A stretch of DNA of 64,000 bases from Kumtagia yinganensis (GTDB taxonomy: Bacteria > Pseudomonadota > Alphaproteobacteria > Rhizobiales > Rhizobiaceae), in the NCBI RefSeq assembly GCF_040081985.1, contig NZ_JBEBMH010000007.1, positions 186,001 through 250,000 on the forward strand, written 5' to 3'. The position numbers and the translations under genes were made by a program. This document shows positions 44,795-53,416 of this stretch, piece by piece; position 1 is the stretch's first letter; the number at the start of each line of letters is the position of its first letter. The notes beneath the pieces were generated by a model that was given only the letters and a program-made list of their open reading frames with translations, did no database searches and was not told the DNA's origin.

Positions 44795-45606
44795 GCGCGG
44801 GGCCGGCGCACTCCGTCGCGATTGCCGAGCCGGGCGCCGGTGAGATGCTGATGGACGTTCGCAATGTCTCGCTCTCCTTCGGCGGTGTGAAGGCGATCAC
44901 CGATATCTCTTTCGACATCCGCAAGGGCGAGATCAGGGCGATCATCGGGCCGAACGGCGCCGGAAAGACCTCGATGCTCAACGTCATCAACGGGTTCTAT
45001 ACGCCGCAGAAGGGCGAGATCGTCTTTCGCGGAAAGACAAGGCGCGGGATGAAACCGCATCATGCGGTGCGCCAGGGCATCGCGCGCACCTTCCAGAACG
45101 TCGCGCTGTTCAAGGGCATGTCGACGCTGGACAACATCATGGCCGGGCGCTCGGTGCATATGAACAAAAACCTGTTCTGGCAGATGTTTTGGCATGGCCC
45201 GGCGCTGCGCGAAGAGATCGCGCACCGCGAGAAGGTGGAAGAGATCATCGACTTCCTCGAGATCCAGCACATCAGGCGGACGCCGGTGGGAAAACTGCCC
45301 TACGGGCTGCAGAAGCGGGTGGAGCTTGGCCGGGCGCTGGCCATGGAACCGTCGCTGCTGCTGCTCGACGAGCCGATGGCCGGCATGAACCTCGAAGAGA
45401 AGGAGGACATGAGCCGCTACATAATCGACGTCAACCGCCAGCGCGGCACCACGATCGCGCTGATCGAGCACGACATGGGCGTGGTCATGGACCTTTCCGA
45501 CCGGGTCGTGGTTCTCGACTACGGCAAGAAGATCGCCGACGGCGTTCCCGACGCCGTGAAGTCAAACCAAGCCGTCATCGCCGCTTATCTCGGCGTCGCG
45601 CACTGA
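44791..45606 (+). CDS. livG: LivG-like ABC transporter ATPase
   Basis: A 271-residue nucleotide-binding subunit. Walker A is GPNGAGKTSMLN, the LivG-type insert spans RTFQNVALFKGMSTLDNIM, and the degenerate signature LPYGLQKRVELGRAL precedes Walker B LLLLDEPMAGMN and the H-loop LIEHDMGVVM. The GLQ in place of GEQ/GGQ in the signature should be checked. Starts in an ATGA overlap with the ligase gene. Confidence 0.9.
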   Translation: MSAGPAHSVAIAEPGAGEMLMDVRNVSLSFGGVKAITDISFDIRKGEIRAIIGPNGAGKTSMLNVINGFYTPQKGEIVFRGKTRRGMKPHHAVRQGIARTFQNVALFKGMSTLDNIMAGRSVHMNKNLFWQMFWHGPALREEIAHREKVEEIIDFLEIQHIRRTPVGKLPYGLQKRVELGRALAMEPSLLLLDEPMAGMNLEEKEDMSRYIIDVNRQRGTTIALIEHDMGVVMDLSDRVVVLDYGKKIADGVPDAVKSNQAVIAAYLGVAH

Positions 45607-45618
45607 AAGGAGTTTTCC

Positions 45619-45768
45619 ATGGTCGTCGCAGGTTTCGCCCTTACCCCGCTCATCTCGCTTATTGCCGGCGTGCTGATCCTGATAATGCCGAGGCTGCTGA
45701 ATTACATCGTGGCGATTTATCTTATCGTCATCGGGCTGCTGGGGTTGTTTCCGCAGTTGGCGGGGTGA
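45619..45768 (+). CDS. DUF3096 membrane micro-protein
   Basis: A 49-residue protein with AAGGAG seven bases before ATG 45619. Two hydrophobic helices surround a conserved turn: PLISLIAGVLILIMPRLLNY and VAIYLIVIGLLGLFP. This is the DUF3096 pattern. It is 12 bases after livG and on the same strand, so it belongs to the transporter transcript. A small accessory of the permease is possible, though DUF3096 proteins also occur outside such operons. Confidence 0.8.
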   Translation: MVVAGFALTPLISLIAGVLILIMPRLLNYIVAIYLIVIGLLGLFPQLAG

Positions 45769-45788
45769 GGGATTGATGCTTGTCGCAG

Positions 45789-45947
45789 CACCCCCCTCTG
45801 TCCTGCCGGACATCTCCCCCTCAAGGGGGGAGATCGGCTTTCATCTCGGCGTTCGCCAATCTCCAAGGTTGACGAATGGGCGGCAAGCTGGCCACAGCCA
45901 ATCTCCCCTCTTGAGGGGGAGATGTCCGGCAGGACAGAGGGGGGTGG
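45789..45947. repeat. RIME-like palindromic element, family A copy 2
   Basis: Ends CACCCCCCTCTGTCCTGCCG and its complement, 159 bases, with the inner CTCCCCCTCAAGGGGGGAG dyad on both sides. It fills the gap between the DUF3096 gene and livH. Confidence 0.85.
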
Positions 45948-45978
45948 GCGGCGCGAGTTATGACCAAGCGGAGGCCTC

Positions 45979-46938
45979 ATGGACCTCCTGAACGCCATCT
46001 TCGTAAAACCCTTCGCGGACATGATCGCCGCGCCGGATTTTTTGCTGCAGGTTCTGTGGGAGGGGTTGGTCGCCGGCGTGCTCTATGCGCTGATCGCGCT
46101 GGGGTTCGTGCTGATCTACAAGTCTTCGCGCATCTTCAATTTTGCGCAGGGCATCATGGTGGTGTTCGCCGCGCTGACGCTGATCGGTTTTCACGAGCAC
46201 GGCGTGCCGGCGCTGCTGGCCGTGCCGCTGACGCTGGTGGTGATGTTCATCCTTGCGGTCGCCATCGAGCGGGTGGTGCTCAGGCCGCTGGTCAACCAGC
46301 CGGACATCATCCTGTTCATGGCCACCATCGGCATCACGCTGTTCCTGGTCGGCTTCGGCGAGATCATTTTCGGCGGCGAGAACAAGGTGATGATCACCGA
46401 GGAATTGCACATTCCGACAGGCAGCTACACGTTCGAGCCGTTTGGCGGTTTCGTGTCGATCGAGCAGAAGGACCTTACCGCCGTGGTCGGCGCGGTGGTG
46501 CTGGTCGTGGCGCTGCTGGTGTTCCTCAACCGCTCGAAGATGGGGCGCGCCATCAGGGCGCTCGGCGACAATCATCAGGCCGCCCTCTCCGTCGGCATAT
46601 CGCTGTCGACCATCTGGGTGCTGGTGTGGTTCATCTCTGGGGTCATCGCGCTGGCCACCGGCATCGTCTGGGGTGCGCGGGCCGGCGTCTCCTTTGCACT
46701 GGAGGTCATCGCCTACAAGGCGCTGCCGGTGCTGATGCTGGGCGGGCTGGAGTCGGTGTCGGGCGCCATCATCGGCGGCATCGCGATCGGCATTCTGGAA
46801 AAACTCTTCGAGATCTACTGGGGCCAGCCGCTGCTCGGCGGCAACACCGAGACCTGGTTCGCCTTCGTGTTGGCGTTGCTCGTGCTGCTGTTCCGGCCGC
46901 AGGGCCTGTTCGGCGAACGTATCATCGAGCGGGTGTGA
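45979..46938 (+). CDS. livH: LivH-like ABC permease
   Basis: A 319-residue permease with about eight membrane segments: LVAGVLYALIALGFVLIYKSS, the internal EAA-like loop (RAIRALGDNHQAALSVGI) and ALPVLMLGGLESVSGAIIGG. It pairs with LivM to form the channel. ATG 45979 is preceded by GAGG. A palindrome lies on each side, separating it from its partners. Confidence 0.9.
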   Translation: MDLLNAIFVKPFADMIAAPDFLLQVLWEGLVAGVLYALIALGFVLIYKSSRIFNFAQGIMVVFAALTLIGFHEHGVPALLAVPLTLVVMFILAVAIERVVLRPLVNQPDIILFMATIGITLFLVGFGEIIFGGENKVMITEELHIPTGSYTFEPFGGFVSIEQKDLTAVVGAVVLVVALLVFLNRSKMGRAIRALGDNHQAALSVGISLSTIWVLVWFISGVIALATGIVWGARAGVSFALEVIAYKALPVLMLGGLESVSGAIIGGIAIGILEKLFEIYWGQPLLGGNTETWFAFVLALLVLLFRPQGLFGERIIERV

Positions 46939-46971
46939 TGACGTGATGTCCGTCGACGTTTCGCTCTTTCG

Positions 46972-47086
46972 CACCCCCCTCTGTCCTGCCGGACATCTCC
47001 CCCTCAAGGGGGGAGATTCGCAGCTTCGGCGCCACCGCCAATCTCCCCCCTTGAGGGGGAGATGTCCGGCAGGACAGAGGGGGGTG
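46972..47086. repeat. RIME-like palindromic element, family A copy 3
   Basis: A 115-base short form of the same element, with the outer CACCCCCCTCTGTCCTGCCG ends and inner dyads but about 44 bases less in the middle. It lies between livH and livM. Confidence 0.85.
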
Positions 47087-47113
47087 ACTTGGCGATATGG
47101 ATGGGTGCGATAA

Positions 47114-48190
47114 ATGCTCTACCGCACCGCCGGCCAGTTCAAGACGTCCTACCGCGCCGATCATGCGCTGTTTCCGGTCAAGCAGGATGCGTGGCTGCTC
47201 GGTTTCATCCTGCTGCTCGCCTTCGTCGTCTTTCCGATGACAGCCGACGAATTCGTCTTCCGCGCGCTGCTGACGCCGGTGCTGATCTATGCGCTGGCGG
47301 CGCTCGGGCTGAACATTCTCACCGGCTATGCAGGGCAATTGTCGCTCGGCACGGGAGCCTTCATGGGCGTCGGCGCCTATGCCTGCTACAAGCTGACGAC
47401 CATTTTTCCCGGCCTCAATCTCATAGTAGCAATCCTGCTGTCGGGTTTCTTCTCGGCGGCCATCGGCGTCGCCTTCGGCCTGCCGTCGCTCCGCATCAAG
47501 GGGTTTTACCTCGCCATCGCGACGCTCGCCGCGCAGTTCTTCCTGGTTTGGCTGTTCGAGAAATGGTCGTGGCTCTATAACGACAATTCCTCGGGCGCGA
47601 TCCAGGTGCCGACCATCTCGATCTTTGGTCATCCGGTTGCAGGACCGAACGCCACGGCAATCGTGCAATATTACGTGGTACTGGTGATCGTGGCTGGCAT
47701 CACCTGGATGGCGATCAATATCACGCGCGGACGGATCGGGCGGATGTGGAAGGCGGTGCGCGACATGGATATCGCCGCCGAGCTCGTCGGCATCAATCTG
47801 ATGAAGGCAAAGCTCTCGGCCTTCGCCGTGTCGTCCTACATCGTCGGTGTCGCCGGCGCGCTGTTCGTGTTCCTGTGGCGCGGCGCGGCGGAGCCTGTTG
47901 CCTTCGACATTCCGCTGTCCTTCCGCGTGCTCTTCATCGCCATCATCGGCGGGCTGGGTTCGGTGCTCGGCAATTATCTCGGCGCGATCCTGATCGTGGC
48001 GCTGCCGGTGATCATCAGCGGGCTGCCGGCGGCGGTCGGCCTGCCGCTGAGCTCGGCGACGGTCGAACACCTGAACACCATGACGATCGGCGCGCTGATC
48101 ATCCTGTTCCTGATCGTCGAGCCGCACGGGCTGGCGCGCTTCTGGGCAATCATCCGGGAAAAGCTCATCATGTGGCCTTTTCCGCATTAG
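47114..48190 (+). CDS. livM: LivM-like ABC permease
   Basis: A 358-residue permease. After a hydrophilic start, YALAALGLNILTGYAGQLSLGTGAFMGVGAY is the signature of LivM, followed by LRIKGFYLAIATLAAQF, RAVRDMDIAAELVGINLMKAKL and IAIIGGLGSVLGNYLGAIL. About nine membrane segments. A hairpin follows its stop, before the binding-protein gene. Confidence 0.9.
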   Translation: MLYRTAGQFKTSYRADHALFPVKQDAWLLGFILLLAFVVFPMTADEFVFRALLTPVLIYALAALGLNILTGYAGQLSLGTGAFMGVGAYACYKLTTIFPGLNLIVAILLSGFFSAAIGVAFGLPSLRIKGFYLAIATLAAQFFLVWLFEKWSWLYNDNSSGAIQVPTISIFGHPVAGPNATAIVQYYVVLVIVAGITWMAINITRGRIGRMWKAVRDMDIAAELVGINLMKAKLSAFAVSSYIVGVAGALFVFLWRGAAEPVAFDIPLSFRVLFIAIIGGLGSVLGNYLGAILIVALPVIISGLPAAVGLPLSSATVEHLNTMTIGALIILFLIVEPHGLARFWAIIREKLIMWPFPH

Positions 48191-48202
48191 GGTTTTGCGA
48201 AT

Positions 48203-48223
48203 AGCGGCCGCCGGGCCGCTTTT
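48203..48223 (+). terminator. Hairpin between livM and the binding-protein gene
   Basis: AGCGGCC (48203-48209), GCCG loop, GGCCGCT (48214-48220), then only TTT. It is a likely attenuator or RNA stability hairpin rather than a full stop, since the operon continues. Confidence 0.45.
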
Positions 48224-48274
48224 GCGGCGGGGCGACCCGCCGGCGGGTACGAGAAACGCAACTGGAGGAACCGC

Positions 48275-49576
48275 ATGAAACGCCTGATCTCAACGATGCT
48301 CCTCGCGGGCAGCCTGTCCGCGGGGCTGGCCGGCCAGGCTCTGGCCGAGGACGTCATCAACGTCACGAACCTGTCCTACCGCACCGGGCCTTTCGCGGCG
48401 ACTGGAACGCCTGTCATGAACGGCCAGCGCGACTACATGACGATGCTCAACGAGCGCGACGGCGGCTTGAACGGCGTCAAGATCAAATATGACGAGTGCG
48501 AAACCGGCTACAACACCGAAAAGGGCGCCGAGTGCTACGAGAAGACCAAGAGCATCAGCGTCGTGACCCAGCCCTGGTCGACGGGCATCACGCTGCAGGT
48601 GCTGCCGAAATCCAATGTCGACAAGGTGCCGATCCTGGCGCCCGGCTACGGTTTTTCGCCGATGACCGACGGAAAGGTTTTCCAGTGGGCGTTCAACCCG
48701 CCGGCGACCTATTGGGACGGCGCGTCCATGATCCTGAAGAACATCTCCGAGGGCAATCTGGAAAGCCTTAAGGGCAAGAAGATCGTGCTGCTGCACCTCG
48801 ACGCGCCCTACGGCAAGGAACCGATCCCGCTGCTGCACGCCTATGCCGAGAAATACGGTTTTACCCTGCTGCCGATACCGGTCGGGCTGAAGGAGATGCA
48901 AAACCAGTCGGCGCAGTGGCTGCAGATCCGCCGCGAGCGGCCCGATTTCGTGCTGATGTGGGGCTGGGGCGCCATGAATGCCGGCGCGCTGGCCGAGGCG
49001 GCCAAGACGAAGTTCCCGATGGACAAGTTTGTCGGCATCTGGTGGTCGGGCAGCGACGCCGATCTGAAGACCATCGGCGAGGCCGGCAAGGGCTACCGCT
49101 CGCTGTCCTGGAGCTTTCCGGTCTCCGATTCCAAGGTGATGAAGGACATCAAGCAGTTGGTCGTGGAGGCCGGCAAGTCGATGCTGCCGCGCGAGGAATT
49201 CGACTACGTCTTCTATCAGCGCGGGGTGGTGATCTCGATGTTCGTGACCGAGGGCATCAAGGCGGCGCAGAAACATTTCGACACCAAGGTGGTGACGCCC
49301 GAGCAACTGCGCTGGGGTTTCGAGAATTTGAAGCTGGACGAGGCCTATCTGAAGGAGATCGGCATGGAAGGCATGGTGCCGCCGTTCTCGACCTCCTGCG
49401 GCAATCATGCCGGCCATTCCGGCGCCTGGATGCTGCAATGGGACGGGGCGAAGTTCGTGAAGGTGTCGGACCGGCTGGAGGCCGACCAGGGTATGATCGA
49501 GCCGCTGGTGCTTGAGGGGGCGAAGAAATATGCCGAGTCCAACGCGCCCTGGCCGATCAACGAAGCGTGCAAGTAG
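48275..49576 (+). CDS. ABC transporter substrate-binding protein (LivK/peripla_BP_6)
   Basis: A 433-residue secreted protein with a Sec signal (KRLISTMLLAGSLSAGLAG, cleavage after ALA). The mature protein has INVTNLSYRTGPFAATGTP and VKIKYDECETGYNTEKGAEC (a possible disulphide), typical of the long, about 430-residue, binding proteins that go with acyl-CoA-ligase operons rather than true leucine binders. GGAGG precedes ATG. Substrate is probably a carboxylic acid; this is inference. Confidence 0.88.
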   Translation: MKRLISTMLLAGSLSAGLAGQALAEDVINVTNLSYRTGPFAATGTPVMNGQRDYMTMLNERDGGLNGVKIKYDECETGYNTEKGAECYEKTKSISVVTQPWSTGITLQVLPKSNVDKVPILAPGYGFSPMTDGKVFQWAFNPPATYWDGASMILKNISEGNLESLKGKKIVLLHLDAPYGKEPIPLLHAYAEKYGFTLLPIPVGLKEMQNQSAQWLQIRRERPDFVLMWGWGAMNAGALAEAAKTKFPMDKFVGIWWSGSDADLKTIGEAGKGYRSLSWSFPVSDSKVMKDIKQLVVEAGKSMLPREEFDYVFYQRGVVISMFVTEGIKAAQKHFDTKVVTPEQLRWGFENLKLDEAYLKEIGMEGMVPPFSTSCGNHAGHSGAWMLQWDGAKFVKVSDRLEADQGMIEPLVLEGAKKYAESNAPWPINEACK

Positions 49577-49580
49577 CGCT

Positions 49581-49738
49581 GCGTCTCCCTCCCCCTTGAG
49601 GGGAGGGTGCCGAGCGAAGCGAGGCGGGTGGGGTAACCTCAACCGCTTCGACCTTCAAAAAGAGGCGTTGGAGCATTGCTGAGATGACCCCACCCGGCCG
49701 CTTCGCGGCCACCCTCCCCTCAAGGGGGAGGGAAACGC
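49581..49738. repeat. Related palindromic element between the binding-protein gene and livF
   Basis: GCGTCTCCCTCCCCCTTGAG (from 49581) and its near-complement (to 49738) flank a centre with GCCGAGCGAAGCGAGGCGGG and CCGGCCGCTTCGCGGCC. Same architecture as family A, with different outer sequence. Confidence 0.75.
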
Positions 49739-49749
49739 CGGAGCCCCGC

Positions 49750-50574
49750 ATGACTGATCCGTCTCCTTCCTCGCCCGCCATCCTCTCGGTGAACAACATC
49801 GAGGTGATCTACGATCACGTCATCCTGGTGCTGAAAGGCGTGTCGCTGTCGGTGCCGACGGGCGGCATCACCGCGCTGCTGGGCGCCAACGGCGCCGGCA
49901 AGACCACGACGCTGAAGGCGATCTCCAACCTGCTGCGCGGCGAGCGCGGCGAGGTGATCAAGGGTACCATCGTCTTCGCCGGTGAAGAGGTGCAGGCCCG
50001 CTCGCCCAACGAACTGGTGCGGCGCGGCTGCATCCAGGTGATGGAGGGCCGCCACTGCTTCGCCCATCTGTCGGTCGAGGACAATCTTATGACCGGCGCG
50101 TTCACGCGGCGCGACGGCAACGCCGCGATCCGCGCCGATCTCGACCTGGTCTACGGGTATTTTCCGCGGTTGAAGGTGCGGCGGACCAGCCAGGCGGGCT
50201 ACACTTCGGGTGGCGAGCAGCAGATGACGGCGATCGGCCGGGCGCTGATGAGCCGGCCAAAAATGATCCTGCTCGACGAGCCGTCGATGGGGCTGGCGCC
50301 GCAACTGGTCGAGGAAATCTTCGAGATCGTGAGAAAGCTCAACGAGGAGCAGGGTGTGTCCTTCCTGCTCGCCGAGCAGAACACCAACATCGCGCTGCGT
50401 TATGCGAAATACGGCTACATCCTCGAATCCGGCCGCATCGTGCTCGACGGCGCGGCGTCGGCGCTCAGACAGAACGAGGACGTCAAGGAGTTTTATCTCG
50501 GCGTCGGCGGCGAAGGGCGCAAATCGTTCCGCGACGTGAAGCATTACAAGCGCAGGAAGCGGTGGCTGTCTTAG
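49750..50574 (+). CDS. livF: LivF-like ABC transporter ATPase
   Basis: A 274-residue nucleotide-binding subunit. Walker A is GANGAGKTTTLK, the signature is TSGGEQQMTAIGRAL, Walker B is MILLDEPSMGLAP and the H-loop region is FLLAEQNTNIAL (glutamine in place of histidine, normal for LivF). ATG 49750 follows the palindrome by 12 bases. The C-terminus has a basic tail (KHYKRRKRWLS) beyond the usual LivF end. Confidence 0.9.
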   Translation: MTDPSPSSPAILSVNNIEVIYDHVILVLKGVSLSVPTGGITALLGANGAGKTTTLKAISNLLRGERGEVIKGTIVFAGEEVQARSPNELVRRGCIQVMEGRHCFAHLSVEDNLMTGAFTRRDGNAAIRADLDLVYGYFPRLKVRRTSQAGYTSGGEQQMTAIGRALMSRPKMILLDEPSMGLAPQLVEEIFEIVRKLNEEQGVSFLLAEQNTNIALRYAKYGYILESGRIVLDGAASALRQNEDVKEFYLGVGGEGRKSFRDVKHYKRRKRWLS

Positions 50575-50727
50575 GCCTACAGGCCGGATGCATGGGACTT
50601 TTGAGAGAGCGACTTCGATTTTCAAGAAAATTGCGTCGCTCTTGTCGCAGCCGCGGGCCCAATCGAAGCATTGCCCTCGCGGCATGATTTCGCTATGTGC
50701 CAAAACACGATCTTCGGAGGGACCCGC

Positions 50728-50973
50728 ATGGCCGACCACACCCCGACCGGACCGCTCGAGCTGGGCGCCGAGATGGAATATTCCGAGCACGAGAACACCT
50801 ACCGGATGTTCGTGCAATTGGCGAAGTGGGGTACGATCATTTGTGCCGCGCTGCTGGTGGCCATGGCCTTCGGGTTTTTTGTCGGCGGCTTCTTCTCCGG
50901 GCTGATCCTGTTCATTGTTGTCGTGGCCGGCGGCGGATACGTTCTGCGCGACATGCCCGCGCATATTACCTGA
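50728..50973 (+). CDS. aa3-type cytochrome c oxidase subunit IV
   Basis: An 81-residue protein: a soluble start MADHTPTGPLELGAEMEYSE, then MEYSEHENTYRMF and two hydrophobic stretches (TIICAALLVAMAFGFFVGG and GLILFIVVVAGGGYVL). This fits the small bacterial aa3 oxidase subunit IV family. GGAGG precedes ATG 50728. No other oxidase gene is near; the same orphan position upstream of pnt genes occurs in relatives as far as I recall. Confidence 0.82.
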   Translation: MADHTPTGPLELGAEMEYSEHENTYRMFVQLAKWGTIICAALLVAMAFGFFVGGFFSGLILFIVVVAGGGYVLRDMPAHIT

Positions 50974-51064
50974 CGGAAGCATCCCGCCTGGCGATTTCGT
51001 TCCGTGGCCGACAGGTTTCGGCCGCGCGGGAGAGTGCAACGTTCCAACCGGAGGGAAATAGGCG

Positions 51065-52423
51065 GTGGGACAGGTCATATTCATACCCAGGGAAGTCGAT
51101 GCCGGCGAGACACGCGTCGGCGGCTCGCCGGAGACGGTGAAGCGTCTTGCCGGGCTGGGTTTCGAGGTCGTGGTCGAGGCGGGCGCGGGTCTGGGCTCGC
51201 GCATCGTCGATGCGGATTTCGCCGCGGCGGGCGCGACCATCGGCAAGGCGTCCGACGCCGGCCGGGCGGACGTGGTGCTGAAGGTACGCCGCCCGACGGC
51301 CGCCGAACTCAAAGGCTACAAGGCAGGCGCGGCGGTCCTTGCGATCATGGATCCCTATGGCAATGACGCCGCACTTGCCGACATGGCGCGCGCCGGCGTG
51401 ACCGGCTTCGCCATGGAACTGATGCCGCGCATCACCCGTGCGCAGGTGATGGACGTGCTGTCGTCGCAGGCGAATCTCGCCGGCTACCAGGCGGTGATCG
51501 ATGGTGCTGCCGAATACGACCGGGCGCTGCCGATGATGATGACGGCGGCCGGCACCGTGCCGGCGGCGAAGGTCTTCATCATGGGCGTCGGCGTCGCCGG
51601 CCTGCAGGCGATCGCTACGGCGCGGCGGCTGGGCGCCATCGTGACGGCGACCGACGTGCGCCCGGCGGTGAAGGAGCAGGTCGCCTCGCTGGGTGCAAAG
51701 TTCCTGGCGGTCGAGGACGAGGAATTCAAGGCGGCCGAGACGGCGGGCGGCTACGCCAAGGAAATGTCCAAGGAATATCAGGCCAAGCAGGCTGCGCTGA
51801 CCGCCGACCACATCGCCAAGCAGGACATCGTGATCACCACCGCGCTGATCCCCGGACGCCCGGCGCCGAAGCTGGTGTCGGCGGCGATGGTGGCTTCCAT
51901 GAAAGCGGGGTCGGTGATCGTCGATCTCGCGGTCGAGCGCGGCGGCAATGTCGAGGGCGCGGTGGCGGGCCAGGTCGTGACCACCGACAATGGCGTGAAG
52001 ATCGTCGGCCATCTGAACGTGCCCGGCCGCGTCGCCGCCTCGGCCTCGCTGCTCTATGCGAAGAACCTGTTCGCATTCCTGGAGACGATGGTCGACAAGG
52101 CAGCGAAGCAGATCGCCATCAAGCGCGACGACGAGCTGGCCAAGGCAACCATGCTGACCGACGGCGGCAACGTCGTGCATCCGAATTTTGCGGCTGCGGC
52201 GGCACTTGTCACGGCGGAGCCGGCCAAGCCTGCCGCCGCGGCGGCCGAAGGCCCGGCCCGCCATGTCGAGCCTGTCGAACCGTCGAAACCGAAGGTCGTC
52301 AGGAAAAAGGGCGCGGGCGCAGCGCCGGCTGAAGGTCCGTACAGGCACGTCGAGGCGCCCGAGCCGGCGGCCAAACCCGCGGGCCGCAGGAAATCCGCCA
52401 AGAAGACCCAGGGAGACGCATGA
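51065..52423 (+). CDS. pntAA: NAD(P) transhydrogenase subunit alpha part 1 (PntAA)
   Basis: A 452-residue soluble domain I that binds NAD(H). GETRVGGSPETVKRLAGLG, ELMPRITRAQVMDVLSSQAN and VFIMGVGVAGLQAIATARRLG (Rossmann turn) are typical. The last 80 residues are an Ala/Pro/Lys-rich linker with a repeated GPxRHVExxEP unit. The enzyme couples proton entry to NADPH formation. GTG 51065 has GGAGGG upstream. It overlaps pntAB by four bases; the three-subunit layout is the alphaproteobacterial form (Rhodospirillum type). Confidence 0.93.
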   Translation: MGQVIFIPREVDAGETRVGGSPETVKRLAGLGFEVVVEAGAGLGSRIVDADFAAAGATIGKASDAGRADVVLKVRRPTAAELKGYKAGAAVLAIMDPYGNDAALADMARAGVTGFAMELMPRITRAQVMDVLSSQANLAGYQAVIDGAAEYDRALPMMMTAAGTVPAAKVFIMGVGVAGLQAIATARRLGAIVTATDVRPAVKEQVASLGAKFLAVEDEEFKAAETAGGYAKEMSKEYQAKQAALTADHIAKQDIVITTALIPGRPAPKLVSAAMVASMKAGSVIVDLAVERGGNVEGAVAGQVVTTDNGVKIVGHLNVPGRVAASASLLYAKNLFAFLETMVDKAAKQIAIKRDDELAKATMLTDGGNVVHPNFAAAAALVTAEPAKPAAAAAEGPARHVEPVEPSKPKVVRKKGAGAAPAEGPYRHVEAPEPAAKPAGRRKSAKKTQGDA

Positions 52424-52857
52424 TGGAACAGTCGGCGCTTCAGCAGGCTCTCGACCAACTCGACAAGGCGACCGAGGCGGTCAAGCTCGCGGTTCAGGAT
52501 CTGGCCAACGCTCCGGCCGCCGCCGATGCGGCGGGCGACGCGGCGCACGCGCTGTCGGGCGGAGCGATCGATCCCTTCGTCTTCCGCTTCGCCATCTTCG
52601 TGCTGGCAATCTTCGTCGGCTACTATGTGGTCTGGTCGGTGACGCCGGCCCTGCATACGCCGCTGATGGCGGTCACCAATGCGATCTCTTCGGTCATCGT
52701 GGTCGGCGCGCTGCTGGCGGTCGGTATCTCGGCCTCCGGTGCTGCCACCGGCTTCGGCTTCGTGGCGCTGGCGCTCGCTTCCGTGAACATCTTCGGTGGG
52801 TTCCTGGTCACCCAGCGCATGCTCGCCATGTACAAGAAGAAAGAGAGCGCCAAGTAG
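52420..52857 (+). CDS. pntAB: NAD(P) transhydrogenase subunit alpha part 2 (PntAB)
   Basis: A 145-residue membrane subunit. After a charged N-terminal helix and an Ala-rich linker, three to four hydrophobic segments follow from DPFVFRFAIFVLAIFVGYYVVW through VTNAISSVIVVGALLAVG to ASVNIFGGFLVTQRMLAMY. It supplies helices of the proton channel. An in-operon hypothetical gene follows 12 bases downstream instead of pntB. Confidence 0.92.
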   Translation: MMEQSALQQALDQLDKATEAVKLAVQDLANAPAAADAAGDAAHALSGGAIDPFVFRFAIFVLAIFVGYYVVWSVTPALHTPLMAVTNAISSVIVVGALLAVGISASGAATGFGFVALALASVNIFGGFLVTQRMLAMYKKKESAK

Positions 52858-52869
52858 GTCGCCCCACAA

Positions 52870-53415
52870 ATGACGACGATCAAGCGGCTCATTGCCTTTA
52901 TATCGGCGGTAATCTTTGCCGGTGGCGTCGTTTTCGCGCGTCCGCTGACTGATTCGGAACACCGTCAGCTCGCCGATACAGTTGCCGCTTTCAATGCGGG
53001 AACGCGCGATGCGGATTACTCAATAGTGACCAAGACCATTCCGCCGAAGGTCGTCGCGTATCTAGCAAGCACAGCCGGCATTGAGGTCGAGGCGCTGAAC
53101 AAGTTGATGATCGAGCAACTGACCACTGCTCTTGCGGGGATCAAGCTTGAGTCTTTCAGCATGGATCTTGCCAATGCTCTCCAGCGAGAACTGCCGACCG
53201 GGGAACCGTACGTGCTGATCCCCACGGTGACGATCATGGACGCAGGCGAAACTGGCAGGTTTAGGGCGACTTCGCAGACGCTTGCCCTTCTCGATGAAGG
53301 CGCCTGGTATCTACTTCGTGTCAACGATGCGCAGCAGGTTGTGATTATGCGCCAGGTTTATCCGCAGTTCATTGGTGTCGAATTTGATGGCGGGTCGGTG
53401 GAGGCCTTAAAGTAG
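52870..53415 (+). CDS. Exported protein of unknown function inside the pnt operon
   Basis: A 181-residue protein with a Sec-type signal (KRLIAFISAVIFAGGVVFA), then a mature part starting RPLTDSEHRQLADTVAAFNAG. VAYLASTAGIEVEALNKLM and IEQLTTALAGIKLESFS follow, and the C-terminus is beta-rich (WYLLRVNDAQQVVIMRQVYPQFIG). I recognise no family. It looks less GC-rich than the pnt genes and breaks pntAB from pntB with gaps of 12 and 1 bases, so it is translated with them. A recent insertion is likely. Confidence 0.65.
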   Translation: MTTIKRLIAFISAVIFAGGVVFARPLTDSEHRQLADTVAAFNAGTRDADYSIVTKTIPPKVVAYLASTAGIEVEALNKLMIEQLTTALAGIKLESFSMDLANALQRELPTGEPYVLIPTVTIMDAGETGRFRATSQTLALLDEGAWYLLRVNDAQQVVIMRQVYPQFIGVEFDGGSVEALK

Positions 53416-53416
53416 C

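Noticed and set aside
20210..47086. Family A elements considered as a CRISPR or transposon ends
   Set aside because: Copies are few, scattered and palindromic, with no regular spacers, transposase or target duplications.
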